45,991 nt of DNA from an uncultured Collinsella sp. (GCA_902492755.1 CABUNB010000017.1:1-45991), one strand, 5' to 3'. Shown: positions 26,244-34,818, counted from the stretch's first letter. Notes: a model not told the origin generated them from the sequence alone. Numbers and translations are program-made.

Positions 26244-27209
26244 ATGGAGAACAAGTACGTCTGTTCTGTCGATATCGGCGGAACTAAGATCGCGACTGCC
26301 ATCATGGAGTACCCGGCTGACGGTAGTGTGCCCCATCCCGTTTTTGAGGCCGAGGTTCCCACCGAGGCCCAAGAGGGCGGCGAGGCCGTCTTCCAGCGTA
26401 TCGAGGCGTCCATCAAGGCTGCTCTCGAGGCGAATCCCGATGTCGAGGTCCTTGGCGTCGGTATCGGTGCCGCCGGCGTCGTCGATCCCAAGACGGGCGC
26501 CATCGCGTATGCAAATGAGATCATGCCCGGCTGGTCCGGCGTTCAGTTGGGGCCGCGTCTGCGCGAGGATCTCGGTCTTCCCGTTGCCGTTGTAGGCGAC
26601 GTGCAGGCTCATGCTCTGGGCGAGGCCCACTGGGGCGTCGGCAAGGGCAAGTTCTCCGTCTTGTGTCTTGGCATCGGTACGGGCATCGGCGGCGCATATG
26701 TCGAGAACGGCCGCGTGATGCAGGGCTTCCATGGTGCTGCTGGCCATATGGGCCACATCGAATGCTCGGCTGCCGCCGGCATTCCCTGCGCCTGCGGGCG
26801 TTCCGGCCATCTGGAGTCGGTTGCTTCGGGCACTTCCATTGGTCGTATGTACGATGAGCGTTTTGGCCGCGTCGACCCCAGCCGTCCTTCGGTCGGTCGC
26901 GATGTGAACGACCTGTGCCGTGCAGGCGACGCAAAGGCGACCGAGGTCATCCATGACGCCGGCTTTGCGCTGGGTGCCAGCTTGGGCTCGCTCGCTAACA
27001 TCCTGGACCCTGAGGTCATCGTGCTTTCGGGCGGCGTGATTCACCAAGGTCCCGATTGGCGTTCGCAGACGTGGAAGGATTCGGTGCACGAGGGCTATGC
27101 CAGCCAGGCGCTCGATCCGCTTCAGGACACGCCGATCCTCATCGGTTCTCTGGAGGGCGATGCTCCGCTCATCGGTGCCGCTGAGCATCTTCTTGCCTCT
27201 TTGAAGTAA
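26244..27209 (+). CDS. nanK: ROK-family N-acetylmannosamine kinase
   Basis: Phosphorylates ManNAc to ManNAc-6-P in the cytoplasm. The 321-residue ROK protein has the phosphate loop DIGGTKI, the GIGTGIGGAYV phosphate-2 loop and AGHMGH, where most ROK glucokinases have AGE-x-GH; E. coli NanK also has AGH-x-GH, which supports the ManNAc call. The zinc motif is CACGRSGH: the third Cys of the usual C-x-CG-x-x-GC is a His, which could still bind zinc. No helix-turn-helix domain precedes it, so it is a kinase rather than a repressor. RBS AAGGAGAG precedes the ATG. Confidence 0.85.
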   Translation: MENKYVCSVDIGGTKIATAIMEYPADGSVPHPVFEAEVPTEAQEGGEAVFQRIEASIKAALEANPDVEVLGVGIGAAGVVDPKTGAIAYANEIMPGWSGVQLGPRLREDLGLPVAVVGDVQAHALGEAHWGVGKGKFSVLCLGIGTGIGGAYVENGRVMQGFHGAAGHMGHIECSAAAGIPCACGRSGHLESVASGTSIGRMYDERFGRVDPSRPSVGRDVNDLCRAGDAKATEVIHDAGFALGASLGSLANILDPEVIVLSGGVIHQGPDWRSQTWKDSVHEGYASQALDPLQDTPILIGSLEGDAPLIGAAEHLLASLK

Positions 27210-27225
27210 ACGTATCTGCTGTAGG

Positions 27226-27256
27226 AGCCTCCCGAGACAACACGTCTCGGGAGGCT
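27226..27256 (+). terminator. Hairpin between nanK and nanE
   Basis: A perfect 13-bp stem (27226-27238 with 27244-27256) and AACAC loop, followed by GTTCTG with no T-run. Probably partial termination or stabilisation. Confidence 0.7.
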
Positions 27257-27279
27257 GTTCTGAGAAAGGTTGCAGCCTT

Positions 27280-27966
27280 ATGACCGTCGATCCTTTGATT
27301 CAATCCCTGAAGGGCAAGCTCGTCGTGAGCGTTCAGGCGTATATGGGCGAGCCGCTTCGTACGCCCGAGACCATGGCTCAAATGTCTCGCGCTTGCGAGC
27401 TTGGCGGTGCCGCCGCCATTCGCTGTCAGGGCCTTGCCGACATTGCCGCCATTAAGGGTCGCTGTGAGATCCCCGTCATCGGCCTGTGGAAGGATGGACA
27501 CGAGGGCGTTTACATCACGCCGACGCTGCGTCACGCCCGCGCCTGCGTTGCTGCTGGTGCCGATATCGTGGCGATCGACGCCACCGATCGTCCGCGCCCC
27601 GATGGCAAGACGGTCGAGGATACCTTCCGTCCGCTGCACGAGGAGGGTGTGCTCCTGATGGCGGATTGTGCCACCATCGAGGACATTCGCCGTGCGGTTG
27701 ATATGGGCTTCGACCTTGTATCAACCACGCTTTCTCATGGTGTCGCTGCCATCGACTGCACCATGGCCGATGGCCCCGATCTGCCGCTCCTGCGTCAGGC
27801 GACCGAGGAATTCCCCGGTCTTCCCATCATTTGCGAGGGCCGCGTGCACACGCCCGAGGAGGCTCGCGCCGCGATCGATGCTGGCGCCTGGGCCGTTGTC
27901 GTCGGCACCGCCATCACGCACCCCACGAGTATTACGAGTTGGTTCAAGGCTGCGCTTGAGGCGTAA
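27280..27966 (+). CDS. nanE: N-acetylmannosamine-6-phosphate 2-epimerase
   Basis: Converts ManNAc-6-P to GlcNAc-6-P, joining sialate breakdown to amino-sugar catabolism. The 228-residue TIM barrel shows family motifs: VSVQAYMGEPLR at the N-terminus, IGLWKDGHEGVYITPTL with the conserved Lys, DIVAIDATDRPRP, ADCATIEDI, STTLSHG and IICEGRVHTPEEA followed by VVVGTAITHP. These are characteristic of NanE. The downstream enzymes NagA and NagB are not in the window. Confidence 0.95.
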   Translation: MTVDPLIQSLKGKLVVSVQAYMGEPLRTPETMAQMSRACELGGAAAIRCQGLADIAAIKGRCEIPVIGLWKDGHEGVYITPTLRHARACVAAGADIVAIDATDRPRPDGKTVEDTFRPLHEEGVLLMADCATIEDIRRAVDMGFDLVSTTLSHGVAAIDCTMADGPDLPLLRQATEEFPGLPIICEGRVHTPEEARAAIDAGAWAVVVGTAITHPTSITSWFKAALEA

Positions 27967-28017
27967 GACGGGCCTCGTATCCGCTCGGGGCGGTATACTC
28001 AATATAGGCAATTGACC

Positions 28018-28055
28018 GCGCGGGATCCGGGTTGCTGGGTCCCGCGCTTGTTTTT
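28018..28055 (+). terminator. Rho-independent terminator between nanE and rapZ
   Basis: An 11-bp GC-rich stem (28018-28028 with 28037-28047, one G-U) and eight-base loop are followed by TTGTTTTT. The rapZ ribosome-binding site GGGAGG begins at the next base, leaving no room for a promoter after the T-run. rapZ must rely on read-through or on a promoter upstream of the hairpin. Confidence 0.9.
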
Positions 28056-28067
28056 GGGAGGCAGCAC

Positions 28068-28988
28068 ATGCAAAAGGGAGATGCCATGGATGCGGCGGAG
28101 CGCTCGGAGCGCATCCCCGATATCGTCATCATCACCGGAATGTCCGGTTCGGGCCGCACACAGGCCATGCACGTGTTCGAGGACATGGGCTATTTTTGCA
28201 TCGATAACCTGCCTCCGCGTCTCATCGCCCAGCTTGCCGAGCTCGTCGGCATCAATACGGGCGTGGGCAGGCATCTCGCCGTTACCTGCGATTTGCGTAG
28301 CCAGGGACTGTTTGACGAGTTGCTCGATGCGGTCGCCGCGCTCGAAGAGCGCGAGATGAGCTGCGACATCGTGTTCCTGGAGGCTTCTGACGAGGTGCTG
28401 ATTCGTCGCTACAGCGAAAATCGCCGCCGTCATCCCATTGCCAAGCCGGGGGAGACTACGGCCGATGCCATTCAGCGCGAGCGCCTTCAGCTTCAGGGCG
28501 TGCGCGACCGAGCCGATATGATTATCGACACGAGCCGTCTGCGCACCTCTGCGCTGCGTAACAAGCTACGTATGGCATTTTCCGAGCTGTCCGACCAGCA
28601 GCTCATGGACGTCCACGTGTTCTCGTTTGGCTTTAAGCACGGCATGCCCGTCGAGGCGGACATTATGATCGACGTTCGCTTCCTGCCTAATCCGTTCTAC
28701 GATCCCGAGATGCGCACGATGACCGGTCTCGATAAAAAGGTCTCCGATTTTGTTCTGGACCATCCCAAGACGCAGGAGTTTTGGAAGGCTTGGACACAGC
28801 TGCTCGATACGGTGATGCCGGGCTATATCGCGGAGGGCAAGCCGCAGCTTTCTATCGCCATCGGCTGTACAGGCGGCCAGCACCGCAGCGTTGCCATTGC
28901 CGAAGCCACGGCACGTTATTTGGAAGGTGCCCAATATCACGTGAGCATTTCCCATCGCGACCTGTCGCGCGCCAACACGAAAGCATAG
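28068..28988 (+). CDS. rapZ: RNase adapter / nucleotide-binding protein RapZ
   Basis: A 306-residue two-domain protein. In E. coli RapZ controls amino-sugar synthesis by presenting GlmZ to RNase E; the actinobacterial role is less clear. The P-loop is GMSGSGRTQ with Arg30 in place of the Walker lysine, a variant that also occurs in actinobacterial homologues. The FEDMGYFCIDNLPP motif follows, and the C-terminal domain has IAIGCTGGQHRSVAIAE. Two starts have good sites: ATG 28068 (after GGGAGG) and ATG 28086 (after AAAGGGAG). The neighbour whiA fits the conserved rapZ-whiA order, but the yvcK/cofD-like gene usually between them is missing here. Confidence 0.93.
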   Translation: MQKGDAMDAAERSERIPDIVIITGMSGSGRTQAMHVFEDMGYFCIDNLPPRLIAQLAELVGINTGVGRHLAVTCDLRSQGLFDELLDAVAALEEREMSCDIVFLEASDEVLIRRYSENRRRHPIAKPGETTADAIQRERLQLQGVRDRADMIIDTSRLRTSALRNKLRMAFSELSDQQLMDVHVFSFGFKHGMPVEADIMIDVRFLPNPFYDPEMRTMTGLDKKVSDFVLDHPKTQEFWKAWTQLLDTVMPGYIAEGKPQLSIAIGCTGGQHRSVAIAEATARYLEGAQYHVSISHRDLSRANTKA

Positions 28989-28994
28989 GCCTGC

Positions 28995-29924
28995 ATGTCG
29001 TTTACCGCTGAGGTGCGCGACGAGCTTGCGCGCTGCGAACCCGAATGTGAATACTGCGACTTGTCGACGCTTGCCGCCCTCACGCGCGTGAGCGGTACGC
29101 TCTCGCTTACCGGCTCTGGGCGGTATCGTTTGACGGTCGCGACCGAGACGGGCGCCGTCGCGCGCACGATGATCACACTGACGCATCGCATCCTTAAGCT
29201 CAAAACGGAGTTCACCGTTCGTAAATCGGTTTTGCATAAGGTTCGAAACTACCTCATCACCTTGCCCGATCAACCCGACCTGGACAAGGCTCTGGTGCTG
29301 CTGGGCATTCTCGACCGCAGGGGAGGGCTCGTCGCCGGTGTTCCCCGGCACATCGTTGCCCGTCCCTGCTGCAGGCTTGCCTACATCCGCGGCGCGCTCA
29401 TCGCCGGCGGTTTCGTGGCCGATCCCCGCGGCGACTTTCATTTGGAGATCGCGGTGCAGGGCGAGCAATATGCCAAGGGGCTTTGCGATCTGTTGGAGCA
29501 GATTGGGGTCCATGCTCGTGTTAATGCGCGGCGGGGGTCATATGCCGTGTACATTAAGAGCGCCGAGGAAATCGAGCATCTATTAAAGCTGATTGGTGCC
29601 AAGCGCAGCGTTGCCGAGATTGAGGAGGCGCGCGCGGTCAAGTTGGTTAAGAACGATGTGAACCGTCGCGTGAACGCCGAGCTCGCCAACCAGACCAGAA
29701 GCGCCGGTGCTGCCCAGCATCAGCTTGCGCTTATCGATGAGCTCGAGCAGCGAGGCCTTCGCGATGCGCTTCCGGATGCCTTGGCGGTCTTTTGCGACCT
29801 GCGCGAGTGCTATCCCGATCTTTCGCTGCGTGATTTAGGGGAGATGGCTGACCCTCCCTTGTCGAAGTCGGCCCTCTACCATCGTGTTTTACGGCTTGAA
29901 AAGCTCATTGAAGCAAACAGGTAG
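28995..29924 (+). CDS. whiA: DNA-binding protein WhiA
   Basis: A 309-residue regulator with an N-terminal LAGLIDADG-homing-endonuclease-like domain (YIRGALIAGGFVADPRGDFHLEI) and a C-terminal helix-turn-helix (LSLRDLGEMADPPLSKSALYHR). In Streptomyces it drives sporulation septation; in non-sporulating bacteria it affects division and chromosome segregation. The N-terminus MSFTAEVRDELAR is typical. It starts six bases after rapZ, so the two are co-transcribed. Confidence 0.96.
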   Translation: MSFTAEVRDELARCEPECEYCDLSTLAALTRVSGTLSLTGSGRYRLTVATETGAVARTMITLTHRILKLKTEFTVRKSVLHKVRNYLITLPDQPDLDKALVLLGILDRRGGLVAGVPRHIVARPCCRLAYIRGALIAGGFVADPRGDFHLEIAVQGEQYAKGLCDLLEQIGVHARVNARRGSYAVYIKSAEEIEHLLKLIGAKRSVAEIEEARAVKLVKNDVNRRVNAELANQTRSAGAAQHQLALIDELEQRGLRDALPDALAVFCDLRECYPDLSLRDLGEMADPPLSKSALYHRVLRLEKLIEANR

Positions 29925-29969
29925 ATTAAAGTATCGACTTATATACGGATTTAGCTGCTGTTTTAGTAT

Positions 29970-29983
29970 TTAAAACGTTTTAA
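29970..29983. promoter_or_regulatory. 14-bp perfect palindrome upstream of gap
   Basis: TTAAAACGTTTTAA is self-complementary and lies in an AT-rich tract about 60 bases before the proposed gap -10. It could be an operator or simply part of a bent AT-rich upstream region. Confidence 0.4.
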
Positions 29984-30002
29984 CGTAAATTTGATTTTCA
30001 AT

Positions 30003-30045
30003 TTCGAGCATTCTCGTGAAATTCAAGTCAAAAAAAAGGTATATT
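30003..30045 (+). promoter_or_regulatory. Candidate promoter and imperfect operator for gap
   Basis: GTGAAA (30016-30021) and TATATT (30040-30045), spacing 18, followed about 65 bases later by the gap ribosome site. The -35 overlaps an imperfect inverted repeat (TTTCGAG ... CTCGTGAAA). The block is very A/T-rich compared with its surroundings, consistent with a strong promoter. Confidence 0.45.
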
Positions 30046-30117
30046 AGGCGAGTGGTTAGTTTGTGGGCCTCAACGGCGGGCGCTGTAGCTCGCGGGGGCC
30101 TTACGAAAGGAGACACA

Positions 30118-31143
30118 ATGGCAGTAAAGGTTGCTATTAACGGCTTCGGTCGCATCGGTCGTCTGGCTTTCCGTCAGATGTTCGGTCATGAGGGCTCCGA
30201 GATCGTCGCTATCAACGACCTCACCTCTCCCGATATGCTCGCTTACCTGCTGAAGTACGACTCCACGCAGGGCAACTACGCTCGCGATCACGAGGTCGTT
30301 GCTGGCGAGGATTCCATCACCGTTGACGGCAAGGAGATCAAGATCTACAAGGAGGCCGACGCCAACAACCTGCCTTGGGGCGACCTCGACGTCGACGTCG
30401 TTCTCGAGTGCACCGGCTTCTACACCAGCAAGGCTAAGGCTCAGGCCCACATCAACGCTGGCGCCAAGAAGGTCGTCATCTCCGCTCCGGCCGGCAGCGA
30501 TCTGCCCACCATCGTGTACAACGTCAACCATGAGACGCTGACCGCTGAGGACAACATCATCTCCGCTGCTTCCTGCACCACCAACTGCCTCGCCCCGATG
30601 GCCAAGGGTCTGAACGACTTCGCTCCCATCGTGTCCGGCATCATGACCACCATTCACGCCTGGACCGGCGACCAGATGCCGCTCGACGGCCCGCAGCGCA
30701 AGGGCAACAAGCGTCGTAGCCGCGCCTGCGCCGTCAACATCGTCCCCAACACCACCGGTGCTGCCAAGGCTATCGGCCTGGTTCTCCCCGAGCTCAACGG
30801 TAAGCTCATCGGTGCCGCCCAGCGCGTCCCGACGCCGACCGGCTCCATCACCAACCTCTACGCTGTCGTTGACAAGAAGGTCACCGTCGACGAGGTCAAC
30901 GCCGCTATGAAGGCCTACGCTGCCACCATCTCCGAGACCTTCGGTTACAACGAGGACGACATCGTCTCCACCGACATCATCGGCGAGACCCACGGCTCCA
31001 TCTTCGACGCCACTCAGACCATGTGCTCTGACCTCGGCAACGGCCAGACCCTCGTTCAGGTTACCTCTTGGTACGACAACGAGAACTCCTACACCTCTCA
31101 GATGGTCCGCACCATCAAGTACTTCGAGAAGTTCGTTGCTTAA
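30118..31143 (+). CDS. gap: Glyceraldehyde-3-phosphate dehydrogenase, type I
   Basis: NAD-dependent oxidative phosphorylation of glyceraldehyde-3-P in glycolysis. The 341-residue protein begins MAVKVAINGFGRIGRLAF (NAD-binding), has the active-site SCTTNCL with Cys153, and ends with the usual WYDNENSYTSQM segment. ATG at 30118 follows AAAGGAG. Codon use is strongly biased. It is separated from pgk by a strong terminator, so gap can be transcribed alone. Confidence 0.98.
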   Translation: MAVKVAINGFGRIGRLAFRQMFGHEGSEIVAINDLTSPDMLAYLLKYDSTQGNYARDHEVVAGEDSITVDGKEIKIYKEADANNLPWGDLDVDVVLECTGFYTSKAKAQAHINAGAKKVVISAPAGSDLPTIVYNVNHETLTAEDNIISAASCTTNCLAPMAKGLNDFAPIVSGIMTTIHAWTGDQMPLDGPQRKGNKRRSRACAVNIVPNTTGAAKAIGLVLPELNGKLIGAAQRVPTPTGSITNLYAVVDKKVTVDEVNAAMKAYAATISETFGYNEDDIVSTDIIGETHGSIFDATQTMCSDLGNGQTLVQVTSWYDNENSYTSQMVRTIKYFEKFVA

Positions 31144-31180
31144 TTTAGCTTTTAGCGAATAGCTCGTTGAGCGTCTAAAG

Positions 31181-31227
31181 AAGGGCGCGGCCTTATAGGG
31201 CTTACACCCTAGGGTCGCGCCCTTTTT
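31181..31227 (+). terminator. Intrinsic terminator after gap
   Basis: AAGGGCGCG (31181-31189) pairs with 31216-31224 and the stem extends inward by six pairs with G-U wobbles; TTTTT follows. A classical rho-independent terminator. Confidence 0.9.
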
Positions 31228-31283
31228 ATAGGAAATCGTCTGCCGTAATGGGAGGCAGACACGTACGAAAGGTAGAAGCAAAC

Positions 31284-32474
31284 ATGGCCTTTACCAAGAA
31301 GACCGTCCGCGACATCGATGTCGACGGCAAGCGCGTTCTCGTCCGCGTTGACTTTAACGTGCCTATCAAGGATGGCGTCGTTGGCGACACCACCCGTATC
31401 AAGGCTGCCCTGCCCACCATCAACTATCTCGTTGAGCACAACGCTCGCGTCATCCTCATGAGCCACCTCGGCCGTCCCGAGGGCACTGGCTTCCAGCCTG
31501 AGCTCTCCCTTGAGCCTGTCGCCAAGAAGCTCGCCGAGCTCTCTGGTCTCGACGTTGCCTTTGTCGCCGACACTTACGGCGAGAAGGCTGCCGAGGCTGT
31601 CGCTGCCGTCGAGCCGGGCAAGGTTCTCGTTCTCGAGAACGTCCGCTTCGATAAGCGTGAGAAGAAGAACGATCCCGAGATCGCCAAGAAGCTCGCTTCC
31701 TATGGTGACGTCTTCGTTCTCGATGCCTTCGGCACCGCTCACCGCGCCCAGGGTTCCGTCGTGGGCCCCGCCGCTTACCTGCCTGCCGTCGCTGGCTTCC
31801 TGCTCGAGAAGGAGGTCGACACGCTGACCGGCATCTTCGCCGAGCCCGAGCGCCCCTTCGTCGCTATCGTCGGCGGTTCCAAGGTTTCCTCCAAGATCGG
31901 CGTTCTCGATCACCTCATCGACTCCGCTGACACCCTGATTATCGGTGGCGGCATGGCCTACACCTTCTTCCTGGCTCAGGGCCTGTCCGTTGGTCAGTCC
32001 CTCAAGGAAGAGGACTGGGTCGAGCGCGCCGGCGAGATGCTCAAGAAGGCCGAGGAGAAGGGCGTCAAGATCCTGCTTCCCATCGACAACCGCGTTGCCG
32101 ATCACTTTGGCGAGGACGCTGTTCCCGAGGTTGTCGCTTCCGACGCTATCCCCGACGACCGTGAGGGCATGGACATCGGCCCCAAGACCGAGGAGCTTTA
32201 CGCCGAGGCTGTCAAGGGCGCTAAGACCGTGTTCTGGAATGGCCCCATGGGCGTCTTCGAGTTCGACAACTTTGCTCACGGTACCCAGGCTATCGCCGAG
32301 GCTGTCGCCGAGGCCGACTGCACCTCGATTATCGGCGGTGGCGACTCTGTCGCAGCTGTCAACAAGTTCAACCTGGCCGACAAGATGAGCTGGATCTCCA
32401 CCGGTGGTGGCGCTTCCATGGAGCTCGTCGAGGGTAAGGCCCTGCCCGGAGTGGAGGCGCTTCTCGATGCCTAA
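31284..32474 (+). CDS. pgk: Phosphoglycerate kinase
   Basis: Transfers phosphate from 1,3-bisphosphoglycerate to ADP. The 396-residue protein has LVRVDFNVPI, SHLGRPEG, the hinge/nucleotide site FWNGPMGVFEF and IGGGDSVAAV. ATG at 31284; the AAAGG site is about 12 bases upstream. Its last eight bases (ATGCCTAA) overlap the tpiA start. Confidence 0.98.
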   Translation: MAFTKKTVRDIDVDGKRVLVRVDFNVPIKDGVVGDTTRIKAALPTINYLVEHNARVILMSHLGRPEGTGFQPELSLEPVAKKLAELSGLDVAFVADTYGEKAAEAVAAVEPGKVLVLENVRFDKREKKNDPEIAKKLASYGDVFVLDAFGTAHRAQGSVVGPAAYLPAVAGFLLEKEVDTLTGIFAEPERPFVAIVGGSKVSSKIGVLDHLIDSADTLIIGGGMAYTFFLAQGLSVGQSLKEEDWVERAGEMLKKAEEKGVKILLPIDNRVADHFGEDAVPEVVASDAIPDDREGMDIGPKTEELYAEAVKGAKTVFWNGPMGVFEFDNFAHGTQAIAEAVAEADCTSIIGGGDSVAAVNKFNLADKMSWISTGGGASMELVEGKALPGVEALLDA

Positions 32475-33234
32475 TCGCACCCTTCTTATCGCTGGTAACT
32501 GGAAGATGAACAACAACGTCGCCGAGGCCGCCAAGCTCGCCGACGAGCTGGCTCAGGCTCTGCCCGAGGTTCCGGCTGGCGTCGAGGTGCTCGTCTGCCC
32601 TCCGACCATCGACATCACCACGGTTCATGACCGCATTCAGGCTGCCCCCATCGCCCTCGGTGCACAGAACGTGTACTGGGAGGCCAAGGGTGCCTTCACC
32701 GGTGAGTCCTCTTGCGACATGCTCAAGTCCGCTGGCTGCTCCTACTGCATCATCGGTCACTCCGAGCGTCGTGATTACTTCCACGAGACCGACGAGGATC
32801 AGAACAAGAAGGCCAAGGCCCTCGTTGCCGCCGGTCTTGTTCCCGTCTTCTGCTGCGGCGAGTCCCTTGAGGTCCGCGAGGCCGGCACCTATGTCGAGCA
32901 CGTCGTGAACCAGGTCAAGGCTGGCCTTGCTGGTCTTGAGATCACCTGCCCCAAGCAGGTCGTCGTCGCCTACGAGCCCATCTGGGCCATCGGCACCGGC
33001 AAGACCGCTACCGCCGAGGACGCTCAGGAGGTCTGCGGCGCTATCCGTGAGACCCTCAAGGAGATGTTCGGCGAGGAGCTCGCTAACGGCATCCGCGTCC
33101 TGTACGGTGGTTCCGCTAAGCCCGGCAACATCGCCGAGCTCGTCGCCAAGCCCGACGTTGACGGCGCCCTTGTGGGCGGCGCTTCGCTCAAGGCTGCCGA
33201 CTTCGCCTCTATGGTCGTCAAGGCAGGCGAGTAG
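32467..33234 (+). CDS. tpiA: Triosephosphate isomerase
   Basis: Interconverts dihydroxyacetone phosphate and glyceraldehyde-3-P. The 255-residue TIM barrel has GNWKMNNN (catalytic Lys), GHSERR (His) and AYEPIWAIGTGKTAT (Glu), plus the phosphate-gripping YGGSAKP. Translation is likely coupled to pgk through the overlap. Confidence 0.98.
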   Translation: MPNRTLLIAGNWKMNNNVAEAAKLADELAQALPEVPAGVEVLVCPPTIDITTVHDRIQAAPIALGAQNVYWEAKGAFTGESSCDMLKSAGCSYCIIGHSERRDYFHETDEDQNKKAKALVAAGLVPVFCCGESLEVREAGTYVEHVVNQVKAGLAGLEITCPKQVVVAYEPIWAIGTGKTATAEDAQEVCGAIRETLKEMFGEELANGIRVLYGGSAKPGNIAELVAKPDVDGALVGGASLKAADFASMVVKAGE

Positions 33235-33239
33235 GACAT

Positions 33240-34793
33240 ATGGCACAGCGTCATCTTCCTGCACTCCTGATTATCATGGACGGCTGCGGCCTGGCTCCGG
33301 CCGATGGCGAGAACGCCGTCGCTGCTGCCAAGACGCCCTTCCTTGACAGCCTGTATGAGAAGTACCCCCACACCACGCTCGGCGCTTCGGGCGAGGACGT
33401 GGGTCTTCCCGATGGCCAGATGGGTAACTCCGAGGTGGGCCACCTCAACATCGGTGCCGGCCGCATCGTGTTCCAGGAGCTTTCGCGCATCAACAATGCC
33501 ATCAAGGATGGCTCCATCGCCAAGAACGAGGTTTTCGTCAAGGCTATGGACGACGTCAAGGCCGAGGGCAAGACCCTTCACCTTATGGGCCTTATGAGCC
33601 CTGGCGGCGTTCACTCCCATATGAACCACGTCGAGGCTCTGGTCAAGATGGCTGCCGAGCACGGTGTCAAGACCGTTCGCGTCCACGCCTTTATGGATGG
33701 CCGCGACGTTGACCCGCAGTCCGGCGCTGGCTACATGAGCGAGTTCTGCGCCTTCCTGGCTAAGATCTCCGAGGAGACCGGTTGCGACGCTCGCGTCGCC
33801 ACCGTCTCGGGCCGTTATTGGGCCATGGACCGCGACAACCGTTGGGAGCGCATCCAGCGTGCCTACGACGTCATGGTCAATGCGTCCGATGCCGATGTCG
33901 ACCCCGTTGCCGGCATCAAGGCCTACTACGAGAAGGATCCGCGCGGCGACGAATTCGTCGAGCCCTTCGCTGCCCACAACGAGGGCATCCACGAGGGCGA
34001 CGCGGCTATCTTCTTCAACTTCCGTCCCGACCGCGCTCGTCAGATGACCCGCGTGTTCACGGACAAGGAATTCGATGGCTTTGAGCGCGAGCAGATCAAG
34101 CTTTCTCACTTTGTGACGATGACCGAGTACGATCCGACGTTTGACGTCGAGGTCGCCTTCCCCAAGACGTTCCCCGAGAACGTCCTGGCCGACGTTATCG
34201 CCGCCAATGGCCTGAAGCAGCTGCACACCGCCGAGACCGAGAAGTACGCCCACGTGACGTTCTTCCTCAACGGCGGTATCGAGGAGCCCAAGGAGGGCGA
34301 GGAGCGCGTGCTCGTCGCTTCCCCCAAGGTCGCTACCTACGATCTGCAGCCTGAGATGAGCGCTCCCGAGGTGACCGAGAAGCTCGTCGCCGCCATCAAC
34401 GAGGGTCGCGCTGATTTCTACATCGTGAACTTCGCGAACTGCGACATGGTTGGTCACACCGGTGTCTTCGACGCCGCCGTTAAGGCCGTCGAGGCTGTTG
34501 ACGATGCCCTGTCCAAGGTTGTCCCGGCGATTCTCGCCAAGGGCGGCTTTGCGCTGATTACCGCCGACCACGGCAACGCCGATCACATGTTTGACGTAGC
34601 TTCCGACGGTTCCAAGCATCCGTTTACGGCTCACACCACCAACCGCGTGCCGTTCATCATCGTTGATGAGAAGGCCAAGCTCACCGGTATCGAGGACGGC
34701 CGTCTTTCCGATATCGCTCCGACCATGCTCACCATGGCTGGTATTGAGCCTTCCGCCGAGATGACGGGCCGCGTGCTCGCCACCGAGGCCTAA
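33240..34793 (+). CDS. gpmI: 2,3-bisphosphoglycerate-independent phosphoglycerate mutase
   Basis: Manganese-dependent conversion of 3- to 2-phosphoglycerate. The 517-residue protein shows MDGCG (metal site), the phosphoserine Ser64 in GQMGNSEVGH, the FFNFRPDRARQ motif and the C-terminal metal site ADHGNADHMFD. Starts five bases after tpiA, completing the pgk-tpiA-gpmI operon. No enolase gene is present in the window. Confidence 0.97.
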   Translation: MAQRHLPALLIIMDGCGLAPADGENAVAAAKTPFLDSLYEKYPHTTLGASGEDVGLPDGQMGNSEVGHLNIGAGRIVFQELSRINNAIKDGSIAKNEVFVKAMDDVKAEGKTLHLMGLMSPGGVHSHMNHVEALVKMAAEHGVKTVRVHAFMDGRDVDPQSGAGYMSEFCAFLAKISEETGCDARVATVSGRYWAMDRDNRWERIQRAYDVMVNASDADVDPVAGIKAYYEKDPRGDEFVEPFAAHNEGIHEGDAAIFFNFRPDRARQMTRVFTDKEFDGFEREQIKLSHFVTMTEYDPTFDVEVAFPKTFPENVLADVIAANGLKQLHTAETEKYAHVTFFLNGGIEEPKEGEERVLVASPKVATYDLQPEMSAPEVTEKLVAAINEGRADFYIVNFANCDMVGHTGVFDAAVKAVEAVDDALSKVVPAILAKGGFALITADHGNADHMFDVASDGSKHPFTAHTTNRVPFIIVDEKAKLTGIEDGRLSDIAPTMLTMAGIEPSAEMTGRVLATEA

Positions 34794-34818
34794 TAGAAAA
34801 CATATACCGTTTTCTAGT

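Noticed and set aside
26244..27209. Calling the ROK protein a repressor
   Set aside because: No N-terminal helix-turn-helix is present; kinase loops are intact.
30070..31281. Long antisense frames opposite gap and pgk
   Set aside because: Opposite strands of strongly biased glycolytic genes; no ribosome sites or motifs.
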